DNA of 38,091 nucleotides from CAYXDO01 sp964463485 (GTDB lineage: Bacteria; Myxococcota; Kuafuiibacteriia; Kuafuiibacteriales; Kuafuiibacteriaceae): positions 1-38,091 of the forward strand of contig CAYXDO010000102.1 in assembly GCA_964463485.1 (NCBI GenBank), read 5' to 3'. Below are positions 1 through 7,115 of the stretch, piece by piece. The notes below the pieces were generated by a model. The model had not been told where the DNA came from, searched no databases, and saw only the letters and a list, made by a program, of their open reading frames with translations. A program made the translations under genes and the position numbers. How positions within the stretch are numbered: position 1 is the first letter of the stretch; each line of letters begins with the position of its first letter.

Positions 1-7
1 CCGCATG

Positions 8-107
8 AACCACGGAGAGCACAGAGAAGGAACACGGAGGGCACGAAGGACTTTTGGCCAAAATCTACGTTGTTCTCTGCGTTCCTGCTCTGTGTCCTCT
101 GTGGTTT
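8..107. repeat. Imperfect inverted-repeat (hairpin) element at left edge
   Basis: The left arm begins AACCACGGAGAGCACAGAG (from 8) and the right arm ends CTGTGTCCTCTGTGGTTT (to about 107), with about 20 nt between arms. A closely related element lies at 31611-31743, and a half copy of the right arm (CTCCTGCTCTGTTCCTCCGTGG) appears within 1485-1508. This makes it a dispersed family in this genome. No ORF here looks genuine. The element directly precedes the CRISPR array, so the 108-253 stretch is the only candidate leader sequence if the array is read on the plus strand. Confidence 0.6.
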
Positions 108-253
108 GCCCAGCGCCGAGGGATGATCGTCGACATATCGCGCAACTTGGTCGTGCACCCGATCCGCTCTGGAGCTCGTCGATTTTTCGACTCCGCGAGC
201 GAGCTGAAGTAGGTCTGAACCGCCAAAATGCTGCTGTGAGACTCGTCATCCAA

Positions 254-585
254 CCTTCCGGCGGTACTCACCGCCGGCCCATTGAAGCCCCTTCAAATCG
301 ACGATCACGATCGACGCAAAGGGGCAGTTCCTTCCGGCGGTACTCACCGGCGGCCCCATTGAAGCTCCGCAGAGTTGGCTCGATTTACATAGGTCCCGCA
401 ACCTTCCGGCGGTACTCACCGCCGGCCCCATTGAAGCATTTCCGGCGCTCACCTGGTACGGTGGGGCCGTGGACCTTCCGGCGGTACTCACCGCCGGCCC
501 CATTGAAGCACGTTCCGAACTGCCATGGAGATCATCGTCAGTCGAAAAGCCTTCCGGCGGTACTCACCGCCGGCCCCATTGAAGC
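254..585 (+). CRISPR. CRISPR array, five 35-36 bp repeats, four spacers, no adjacent cas genes
   Basis: Repeats lie at 254-288, 330-365, 402-437, 474-509 and 550-585, and spacers at 289-329 (41), 366-401 (36), 438-473 (36) and 510-549 (40). The spacers are unrelated to each other. Each repeat holds a perfect 8-bp stem, CCGGCGGT/ACCGCCGG, around an ACTC loop, and ends ATTGAAGC. That end resembles the 8-nt 5' handle of many type I and III crRNAs, which suggests plus-strand transcription. The first repeat lacks one C in the CCCC run and the second has a stem mismatch, while the last three are identical. Degeneracy at the 5' side would more usually mark the leader-distal end, so orientation is not settled. 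A poorly conserved sixth repeat may end at 651 (GTAC..CAC..GCCC..TTGAAG). No Cas1, Cas2 or effector gene is visible in the window, so the array is orphan or served in trans. Confidence 0.88.
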
Positions 586-763
586 GTCGCCGCGGGGTTC
601 CAAGCAAGTGGCGGCGACGAAACGTACCCACGCGTCGCCCTGTTGAAGAGCATTCCTGGACGAGTGCGAGAGTCCGGGCACACCCGAGGACCGTTTCACC
701 AAGCCGCGTAGCCGCGCGAGACTCCCCTTTCGAACGCCAATAATTGGGTCGAAGCAGGCAAGG

Positions 764-1239
764 TCAAAAAGACGTTGCTCCGTGGTGGGCGTCTGGCTTG
801 ATTTCCGAGGCAATTTTCGCGCCCTTTCTCGTCAGCTCCGGAATTTCGGTAACTTTCATCCGGTATTCGGCGATCAGAATTTCGCCCTGTTTCAGCTCTC
901 CATTCAATCGCACGAGCTCGAGGAGCGCTGCTCGGACCGGTGCTCCGAGCAAACCCACCGCGCGCAGCTCGTCGCGCGCCGAGAGAATACCTGCGAATCG
1001 AACTCCTCCGATCCCGTGAGTATCGATTCTCCCTGGAACATGGCGCGAGCCTCGATCTTGATGTCTCTCGGGAATTCGGTCTGGATCGAAATCCGAGTCA
1101 CCTCTCCGAGATCGTCCTTCCACGTCCGGATCGAAACTCCCTGCGCCTCGACGCTGCCCGTGAGTCTTCCCTGCTCCCCTGCCGTGACGACGAGGTTCCC
1201 GGCGCGGAGGCACAGGGAAATTGGGGGCTCGTCCTCCAT
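764..1239 (-). pseudogene. Frameshifted gene for a hypothetical protein of about 158 aa
   Basis: Two overlapping minus-strand frames together give one plausible protein. The first half runs from ATG at 1239 (MEDEPPISLCLRAGNLVV) to about EEFDSQVFS. The second half continues in another frame from about ARDELRAVGLLGAPVRAALL to the stop at 764. The switch lies near 975-995. From memory of the family, myxobacterial hypothetical proteins carry a similar arrangement, with a (G/D)xxFDxxFxVR-like stretch followed by ARD(E/D)xxARxLLxxxVRxAL, so joining the frames restores the expected order. No function is known to me. Either the gene is decayed, which fits its position between the CRISPR array and a stray repeat, or the assembly has an indel here. 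No membrane segment or signal peptide is evident. Confidence 0.5.
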
Positions 1240-1335
1240 GCATGCTCTTCGCGAGAACCGCATCGAGCTTCTCGTGCCGCGAACTCGTCGCCGATCAGGC
1301 CCGAAGCCGAACTCAGCGGTGTCGAGATCGCACGT

Positions 1336-1370
1336 CCTTTGGCGGTACTCTCCGAGCGCCGGGTTCAAGC
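1336..1370 (+). repeat. Solitary degenerate CRISPR-like repeat
   Basis: This 35-nt stretch matches the array repeat at about 26 of 36 aligned positions. It includes an exact 10-nt core, GGCGGTACTC, the leading CCTT and the trailing AAGC. The hairpin arms are mostly lost. It stands alone about 750 nt downstream of the last array repeat, in the same orientation and just upstream of the frameshifted gene. It could be a relic of a longer array interrupted by insertion, or a mini-repeat giving a scaRNA-like RNA. Chance similarity cannot be excluded without a search. Confidence 0.4.
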
Positions 1371-1566
1371 TTGATCCGGAGGGTTGAGACGAGCACGAGT
1401 AACATGAGTTCCGTGAATTACGAGCACGAGCACGAGCACGAACGGCAGCTTCGGACCGTCGAGAGTGATCTGATCGCGTCTCCGTGCTCCTGCTCTGTTC
1501 CTCCGTGGCTAAATCTTCGCGGCGAAACAGAGGCTTCGAGGGTCAGGGGTATAGACGGAGGCCGGG

Positions 1567-2001
1567 TCATCTCACGAGCGGATTCCGGGTGGCGAGCGCG
1601 GGAAACCGACCGAAGTCACGGTCGGCCGTGAGCAACTCGGAGACGCCATTCGAGAGGCACAGGGCCGCTATCCGTGCATCGTGGATCATCGGGCCAACGA
1701 CCGCACCTGCCCGAACCAGACTTGCCAGACGTGCTCCGTGGTCAGGGCCTTCTGCAAGCAGCTCGAGGGTTGGAGATGCGCGCCATGCCGCGATTTGCCT
1801 GAGTGCCTCCTCGATCGTGCTCGGCGGAGCGAATACGCGCGGATGGGTGACTTTGGCATAGAATTCATGCAAGCAAGGCCACGGAATTGCCCATCTGACC
1901 GGGCCAGCCGCCAGTCCCCGCAGAGTTGCCGCGGCGGGGGCATGAAAGGGCGAGTCGGCCCGATGGGCGTGGACGAGCACGTTCGTGTCGACGGCGATCA
2001 T
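1567..2001 (-). CDS. vapC: VapC-type PIN-domain ribonuclease toxin
   Basis: The 144-aa protein matches the length and motif order of VapC toxins, PIN-domain metal-dependent RNases that cut tRNA or rRNA. It starts MIAVDTNVLVHAHR with the first acidic residue at D5. A HEFYAK segment supplies the conserved glutamate. The C-terminal part has HDARIAALCLSNG followed by ELLTADRDFGRF, giving the last conserved aspartates. The start overlaps the stop of the upstream antitoxin gene by 4 nt (1998-2001), so the pair is translationally coupled in the usual antitoxin-first order. Its expected role is a toxin neutralised by the neighbouring ribbon-helix-helix protein. The RNA target cannot be read from sequence. 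Confidence 0.9.
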   Translation of the reverse strand: MIAVDTNVLVHAHRADSPFHAPAAATLRGLAAGPVRWAIPWPCLHEFYAKVTHPRVFAPPSTIEEALRQIAAWRASPTLELLAEGPDHGARLASLVRAGAVVGPMIHDARIAALCLSNGVSELLTADRDFGRFPALATRNPLVR

Positions 2002-2234
2002 GGCTCCTCGGTCGGATACGCCAAGTCGCGGGGCAACGACCAGTCGAGCCCAGGCTGGAGGCCGTTGCCTCCAACGCTGGCGTCCGGGAGGTCGAAGGCG
2101 GAGGGCTTTGCTCGTCGTTCGAGCACGAGCCGAAGCCCTTCCTCGACCAACGCCCGCAACGTCACGCCGTCTCGCTTCGCGACCTGCTTGCTACGCTCGA
2201 CGAGCGCGTCCGCGATGTCGATCGTGGTCTTCAT
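1998..2234 (-). CDS. vapB: VapB-type ribbon-helix-helix antitoxin
   Basis: A 78-aa protein beginning MKTTIDIADALVERSKQ, the typical ribbon-helix-helix opening of VapB/DUF2191-like antitoxins: a beta strand for DNA binding, then two helices (ALVERSKQVAKRDG and LRALVEEGLRLVLE). The C-terminal tail, with ..DWSLPRDLAYP.., would be the toxin-binding part. An in-frame ATG 12 nt upstream (2246) is possible, but the MKTTID start fits the family better. It is expected to bind its own promoter; an AT-rich imperfect dyad lies 50-80 nt upstream. The gene overlaps vapC by 4 nt. Confidence 0.85.
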   Translation of the reverse strand: MKTTIDIADALVERSKQVAKRDGVTLRALVEEGLRLVLERRAKPSAFDLPDASVGGNGLQPGLDWSLPRDLAYPTEEP

Positions 2235-2286
2235 ACGGGTACCCATATCATGGTGGCTGGTCCGTCCTCAATGCTGCTCCAAAAAC

Positions 2287-2309
2287 GCATACAAAATATA
2301 TGTTTATAC
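2287..2309 (-). promoter_or_regulatory. AT-rich candidate vapBC promoter/operator dyad
   Basis: An AT-rich run (GCATACAAA-ATATA-TGTTTATAC) stands out sharply in this GC-rich window. It sits 53-75 nt upstream of the vapB ATG. Its two arms form an imperfect inverted repeat, with 6 of 9 positions complementary. On the minus strand it contains TATAAA- and TATATT-like hexamers usable as a -10 element. VapB-type proteins normally repress their own promoter through such dyads, so this is the likely operator. No transcription start is shown by the sequence itself. Confidence 0.4.
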
Positions 2310-2540
2310 GGCCGTAGCTTCCGAGAGGCCAGCCCGGCACCGTCCGAAAAGGCCAGGTCCACGTGGACGGCTCCCAGGTCGCATCGAGCGGCTCCACTTC
2401 GCAAATGCGCGAGCCACAGCCAGGCGGATTGTCGAGAACGAGTCATAGAGACGCCTTTCAGGCCGCTCCTCGCTTCGACTCGTCGTCCTCTTCCCCTGCT
2501 CGTGACGGGGAAAAAGCTCTCGACCTTTGGGCTGCCTTCC

Positions 2541-2998
2541 GCCTTCCGAGCGGTGCCGCCTCCGCCTTCCGAGCGGTGCCCGGCCCACCGCCTTCCGAGC
2601 GGTGCCCGGCCCTCCGCCTTCCGAGCCCCTTCCTCCGCCTTCCGAGCGGTGCCCGCCTTCCGAGCGGTGCCTGCCCGCCTTCCGAGCGGTGCCGTGCCGC
2701 CTGCCCGCCTTCCGAGCGGTGCCCGGCCCCCGCCTTCCGAGCGGTGCCCGGCCGCCCCCGCCTTCCGAGCGGTGCCCGGCACCGTCCGGCCTTCCGAGCG
2801 GTGCCCGGCACCGTCCGAAAAGTGGGCCGCTGCACCGTCCGAAAAGTGCCGCACCGTCCGAAAAGTGAAGCGGACGGTTCCACGGAACGCACCCAGTGCC
2901 CGGCACCGTCTGAACAGGGGGCACCGTCTGAACAGGGGCAGGCCCGGCACCGTCTGAACAGGGGCAACAGGGGCCGCCCGGCACCGTCTGAACAGGGG
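2541..2998. repeat. Composite short-repeat block: 11 A units, then 3 B and 4 C units in opposite orientation
   Basis: A units (GCCTTCCGAGCGGTGCC) start at 2541, 2564, 2590, 2616 (truncated), 2637, 2655, 2677, 2707, 2732, 2760 and 2789. B units (GCACCGTCCGAAAAGTG) start at 2808, 2832 and 2851. C units (GCACCGTCTGAACAGGGG) start at 2903, 2921, 2947 and 2981. The reverse complement of the A core, CACCGCTCGGAAGG, aligns to the B core, CACCGTCCGAAAAG, at 10 of 14 positions, and all four differences are transitions. A is therefore an inverted, diverged version of B and C. An earlier A-like plus B pair lies at 2317-2353. Long ORFs cross the block on both strands but encode only repeated peptides and are not credible genes. 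Confidence 0.85.
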
Positions 2999-3274
2999 CC
3001 GTCTGGCTGAGGTCGTTCGGTAGCGACCTCGCGTGTGTCTTCTGGGAGCAGAATACTGCCCGGGATCGGTCATGACCTAAAGTCAGGGGTGGATTTTGCG
3101 GGGGAAAGAACGCCCGCCGGTCGTCGTGAGCGTGAGCGTCAATCGTGGACCTGGGCGTGGACGAAACGAAGCCGTGGACGTGGGCGTGGAACCTGGAAGC
3201 CCGCGTTCTGTCTATCCTTTTTTCAACCGACTCCCCCGCAGCACATTCAGATCCAGGCCCGTCTGCACCCAAAT
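2999..3274. other. Non-coding stretch with short GC-rich direct repeats
   Basis: No credible gene is seen between the repeat block and the stop of the lipoprotein gene at 3275. The stretch 3126-3195 holds imperfect short repeats of the GTGAGC and GTGGACGTGGGCGTGGA kind. These are similar in style to the other hexamer-like runs in this genome (near 1420, 27282 and 37904). No clear terminator was recognised. Confidence 0.5.
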
Positions 3275-5461
3275 CTAGTCGGCGGTATGGCCGGAGACGA
3301 TCACTCGCTCACCAGTCACGAGATCAACCAGGACCACCGCGTCGAGGCCATCGTCGACGATCAGCGCGCAGCACGGCGACGAATACCTTGCCAGGCCGGT
3401 CGGTAAAGTAGGAGCGTCCTCCTCGTTGCTGAGGAACCTTCGCTGGCCTGTCGCGAGGCTCACGGAGATCAGCCGGTTTCCGATGACGAGCGCGCGCTGC
3501 CCAGCCTCGTCCAAAACTATCGCCCTGCCGAGCGATGGTCCCGCGCCGGCGACATCCTCGCTGATCGTCGTCCGAGCGCTCGTGACGAGATCGACTGCTA
3601 CCACGGAGTTGGTCATGGAGTCGACCACGAGCGCCCTTGTGTTGGCAGCATCGACGGTCAGCGCGTCGAAGATGAATCGAGGTCCCTGCCCAGGCTCGGT
3701 CGTGATCAAGGCCGTGCGGGTACCCGTGACCAGATCGACAGCCGCCATCGCGATGATCGGCGGCGGTCCTCTGAACGCAGTGACCAAGGCTCGGTTTCGG
3801 GCGGAGTCCAGGGCAATGCCGGTCGTGCCCGCCAACTCGACACCCACGCCGTCGATCGCCATGAGGTCTCCGCTGCCGAGGTCGACCGAAACGATGCGGT
3901 CCTGCGTAGCGGAGCCCGCGTTGGCGGCGATGAACGCCCGGTGGTTGGCCTCGTCGAGCGCCAGGTGCGTGGGTACCAGCGCCGCATCGCCCGGCAAGTC
4001 GCTGAAGATCGTGCGGTCGGCCGTGCCGAGGTCCACGGCCACCAGCCCGTTCTCACGATCGACGACCAGCGCGCGGCCCCGGATCGAATCGAAGCCCACG
4101 TCGCTTGGTGCAGCGATCGCAGGGCCCGCGCCAATACCGATCGGACTCACGGGTACGCTGGCTCCGCTGTCGAGGTCGACCGTCAAGAGTTGCCCGATCC
4201 GCAGATCATCCGTGACCTTCTGCGCGGCGACGACGATGGGACGACCCGTGACGCCGTCAAATGCGATGGCGCTGTACCCATACTTGCTGCTTGGCGCATG
4301 AACGACGCGGTCGCCGGTGCTCGAATCGATTGCAATGAGCTCGCTCTCTTGAGTCACTCCGCTGCTGGCAACCGTGAGTACTCGATCGTTGGCTGCGTCC
4401 AGAACGGCGCCGCTCGGCCCGTACCCAACGCCGAACTCGGTTGTAGGATCCGTGATGCTCGTTCGATCGCCGCTCTGCAAGTCGACAGCCACGAGGCCCG
4501 TGTAACCGTTGCTCGTGACAACGACGAGCGCACGGTGGCGAGACACATCCAAAGTCATCCCCCGCCCGCCGAGCAATGATCGGCCGCTTCCTGTCGTCGG
4601 GCTGCTCACGATCCTGCGGTTACCCGTTTCGAGGTCGATCGCGAGCAAGGCCCAGGGCTCGCCCGTCGCGGCGCCTCGCAATGCAAACACCAACGCGCGG
4701 CGGTTGGCACTATCAACCGCCACGCCGACGGCGCTCGAGAACAGCGGGCCGGTCCCGGTTGTCGTGTCGCTGATGAGCGTCCGGTCTCCGCTGTCGAGAT
4801 CAATGGCCACTACCGCGCCGTCTGTAGGTCTGAATGGCGCTGGTGAATCGACGAGGATCGCTCGACGGTTGACCGTATCCAGCGCGATCTGAGTCAGGAA
4901 GGACCATGTCGGCCCCCGGCCGCGTGATTCGCCGCTAATCAGTGCGCGACGACCAGTGTCCAGGTCGATTGCGGCAAGCTGTTGACGCGCTCGATCGACG
5001 ACGAGCGCGCGTCGGGCGGCCTCCTCGACGACGACCGCATCGGGTGACATGAACAAAAGCGGCTCCGATCTCACCACGACTCGTGCCGCGCGAGCGACAG
5101 TGCCAGCTCGGTCTTCGCTTTCGACGACCAAGACGTTCTCCCCAGATGATAGCGAAACGATCAGCTCCCACGATGCGAAGTCGTCGTCGGTGTCCGCGGT
5201 GACTCCATTGATCCGAACGCTTCTCACGCCGTGAGCGTCAGAAACGTGGCCTCGAATCGTCAGCGACGTCGCATCGGTCAGACTGAAGGCCGTTGGAAAT
5301 GCGATGCTGACGACAGGTGCATCAAACGGGGCTTTCGTGCTCTCTCGGTCGGTGTGAGGATCTTGGGTCGACAGCCCAACCACCTCGGCCGAGCATCCCA
5401 TCGGCAGACAACACAACAGGACGCGCCAATTTGACCGCGAGGTTTTTGATCGCGCTGTCAT
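3275..5461 (-). CDS. Lipoprotein with Ig-like domain and beta-propeller repeats
   Basis: A 728-aa exported protein. The N-terminus NWRVLLCCLPMGCSAEV has a short hydrophobic stretch and a lipobox-like LPMGC, pointing to a lipid-anchored surface or periplasmic protein. Residues about 45-130 (PVVSIAFPTAF..TSLTIRGHVSD..GVRSVRINGV..) look like an Ig-like or cadherin-like domain of the kind that gives 'no longer than' linkers in myxobacterial lipoproteins. The rest, about 135-725, is made of roughly ten repeats built on VAVDLxTGxRTxIS..GxGP..LDxAxxRALVVD, the pattern of NHL/YVTN-type beta-propeller blades, probably forming one or two propellers. No catalytic motif is seen; a binding or structural role is inferred. 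The ATG at 5461 has no strong ribosome site. A TATAAC hexamer lies only a few nucleotides upstream, so a leaderless transcript is possible. A 301-nt gap separates it from the NERD gene on the same strand. Confidence 0.8.
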   Translation of the reverse strand: MTARSKTSRSNWRVLLCCLPMGCSAEVVGLSTQDPHTDRESTKAPFDAPVVSIAFPTAFSLTDATSLTIRGHVSDAHGVRSVRINGVTADTDDDFASWELIVSLSSGENVLVVESEDRAGTVARAARVVVRSEPLLFMSPDAVVVEEAARRALVVDRARQQLAAIDLDTGRRALISGESRGRGPTWSFLTQIALDTVNRRAILVDSPAPFRPTDGAVVAIDLDSGDRTLISDTTTGTGPLFSSAVGVAVDSANRRALVFALRGAATGEPWALLAIDLETGNRRIVSSPTTGSGRSLLGGRGMTLDVSRHRALVVVTSNGYTGLVAVDLQSGDRTSITDPTTEFGVGYGPSGAVLDAANDRVLTVASSGVTQESELIAIDSSTGDRVVHAPSSKYGYSAIAFDGVTGRPIVVAAQKVTDDLRIGQLLTVDLDSGASVPVSPIGIGAGPAIAAPSDVGFDSIRGRALVVDRENGLVAVDLGTADRTIFSDLPGDAALVPTHLALDEANHRAFIAANAGSATQDRIVSVDLGSGDLMAIDGVGVELAGTTGIALDSARNRALVTAFRGPPPIIAMAAVDLVTGTRTALITTEPGQGPRFIFDALTVDAANTRALVVDSMTNSVVAVDLVTSARTTISEDVAGAGPSLGRAIVLDEAGQRALVIGNRLISVSLATGQRRFLSNEEDAPTLPTGLARYSSPCCALIVDDGLDAVVLVDLVTGERVIVSGHTAD

Positions 5462-5762
5462 TCGCCGTTATACGGCGCTCGACCGAGACTCGGCCTCGCC
5501 GAGCGCTGGAATGAGGTTCTGCATTGCTTGTCGGGCGATGGTTTGACCGAGACCAACGCCTTGGAAAGGATCGCGGCAGGGCGAGCAACGATCCCGCCAC
5601 ATCGGGATGACGAGGGATTTCCGGCGATGGACAAAGGGATGCTGACATGACCTGACCTGAGCCCGGCGCTGATAGTCATCGGGCCGCCGCAAGCATGACC
5701 TTCGCGGATCGCGATTCGGGGTGACTTGGCAACTCGTGACTCCGAGACGTCCACGCTCGGAC
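5462..5762. other. Intergenic gap with no recognised gene
   Basis: Only short overlapping frames with no recognisable family cross this region. At its right end a perfect 14-bp palindrome, GGACTCATGAGTCC (5759-5772), spans the stop codon of the NERD-pseudokinase gene. It is too short and lacks a T-run for an intrinsic terminator. Nothing else stands out. Confidence 0.45.
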
Positions 5763-7115
5763 TCATGAGTCCATCCGCAGCTCGATTCCCGACCGCTGGC
5801 ATGCGGCGACGAGGAACTCAGCGGCCTCTTCGGCGTCGGCGAAGCGATCCCTTCGGTGGAAGCGTGTCGCTCGGAGGACGAACTCCGCCAGGGGTGGTGG
5901 GAGCAGCGCTCTCGCCCTCTCGCGCCATTCGTCCCGCGCACGCGTGGGTCGCTCGCCGATCAAGGCCAAGTAGGCCAACGTGCCCAAAGCGTACACGTCC
6001 TCGGCCGGATCGATACGGCCGGTCGCGATGAACTCGAGATCGCGATACACGAGGTCGAAGTACAATGCTGCGTCATCTGAGAGTTGCGCCGCGCTTTCGC
6101 CGGGCTCCTTGCCTAGCAGCAGTCGAACTTGGGGACGGTCGTCCGAGCCGCAACGCACGAGCACGACGTCTGGGGACAAGTCGCCATGGACGGTGCCGCG
6201 CTCGTGGCAAAATCGAAGAGCTCTCGCGAGTTGAAGCACGATGCTGGAGCGAGCTCCGAGGTCGAGGTGGGGGCGGCGCAAGAAGAGATCGAGCGGCAGC
6301 GCGTCGAACGGCTCGAACGAGACGACCGGCACGCCCCGCGTGGATAACGACTCTCGTGGCGCCAGAATCCCCGGATCCGAATGACTCTTCAGAAATGTCC
6401 ACTCTCTTGCGAACTCATCCGAGTTGGGTTGCAGGTGCGGATAAATTCTCACGCGGGTGGTGACCTCCGAGCGGACGTCGAACGCCTCGTGGTCGACGAG
6501 CTCGGGGCGCCAGAGAAGCTCCGCTCCGAGCTCGATTCGGTCTGGCGTCTGTTCCACGAGCAGCTCGGAGAGTACGCGTTCGATGGCCCGTCGCCCGCTC
6601 GAGGCTAGAACCTTGGACTCCGTGAGCTCGGCCAAGCCCGCGCCGAGGTCTCGAAGCCCGAACACATGACGTGAGCTCGGCAAACTCACGCCGCTCCTCG
6701 AGTCGACCAGCGCCACACCTGACTGAACTGTTGGTCTCCCGCCGAGAGCACGCGCCAAGCAACCGCTGAGAGCACGTCTCTTTCTCTCGACGGCCCGGCT
6801 GGGACTGAATCCGAATCGAGTGTCCTCGGTCGGGCTCGCCTGATACGCCTGATACTGCTCGGGTTGAAACCCATCGGGTTTCAAGATGAGGTCGACGACA
6901 AATAATCCGGCGGCCGTCAGCACGACGAGATCGAAGCCCATCGGGGGCGCTGGCCAGCGAAGAAGGTCAACGCACGACCAGACGAGCCACGGACGAGGGA
7001 GCGCCGCGATCGCATCCCTCACCGCCGCGCGCTTCGCGGGGTTGCGGGTCCCACCAGCCTTGATCCACCTGGCGTCGAGACCAGGTCGATCTCCTTCGTG
7101 GCCGAGCTCACCCAT
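5763..7115 (-). CDS. NERD domain fused to a pseudokinase domain, PglW-like architecture
   Basis: A 450-aa protein. Residues about 25-165 fit a NERD (nuclease-related) domain: AAVRDAIAALP.., then GFDLVVLTAAGLFVVDLILK (60-79), where the family usually has D...V(I/V)E(V/I)K. The aspartate is kept, but the E-x-K is not clearly preserved. Residues about 215-440 fit a Ser/Thr kinase fold, with HERGTVHGDLSPDVVLV at 304-320 and DVYALGTLAYLALIGERP at 373-390. Key kinase residues are missing: the VAIK lysine region reads TRVRIYP, the catalytic-loop Asn is Val, and the DFG region reads RLLLGKE. It is therefore probably a pseudokinase. The same NERD-kinase order occurs in PglW of the Pgl/BREX type 2 phage-defence system, though PglW is far larger. 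Its ATG overlaps the upstream ATPase stop by 8 nt, making it the last gene of the cluster. A sensor or regulator role is inferred. Confidence 0.8.
   Translation of the reverse strand: MGELGHEGDRPGLDARWIKAGGTRNPAKRAAVRDAIAALPRPWLVWSCVDLLRWPAPPMGFDLVVLTAAGLFVVDLILKPDGFQPEQYQAYQASPTEDTRFGFSPSRAVERKRRALSGCLARALGGRPTVQSGVALVDSRSGVSLPSSRHVFGLRDLGAGLAELTESKVLASSGRRAIERVLSELLVEQTPDRIELGAELLWRPELVDHEAFDVRSEVTTRVRIYPHLQPNSDEFAREWTFLKSHSDPGILAPRESLSTRGVPVVSFEPFDALPLDLFLRRPHLDLGARSSIVLQLARALRFCHERGTVHGDLSPDVVLVRCGSDDRPQVRLLLGKEPGESAAQLSDDAALYFDLVYRDLEFIATGRIDPAEDVYALGTLAYLALIGERPTRARDEWRERARALLPPPLAEFVLRATRFHRRDRFADAEEAAEFLVAACQRSGIELRMDS

Noticed and set aside
5..646. ORFs across the CRISPR array on both strands
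   Set aside because: They translate the repeats (RRYSPPAPLK or MGPAVSTAGR) and are not genes.
622..651. A sixth CRISPR repeat
   Set aside because: Similarity is scattered (GTAC, CAC, GCCC, TTGAAG) with an insertion and no hairpin; mentioned only as a possible decayed end.
2231..3272. Long ORFs on both strands through the repeat block
   Set aside because: They encode only repeated peptides such as HRSEGG or FRAVP, produced by the DNA repeats.
5759..5772. 14-bp palindrome at the NERD gene stop as a terminator or operator
   Set aside because: It is too short, has no loop or T-run, and single occurrence is compatible with chance.
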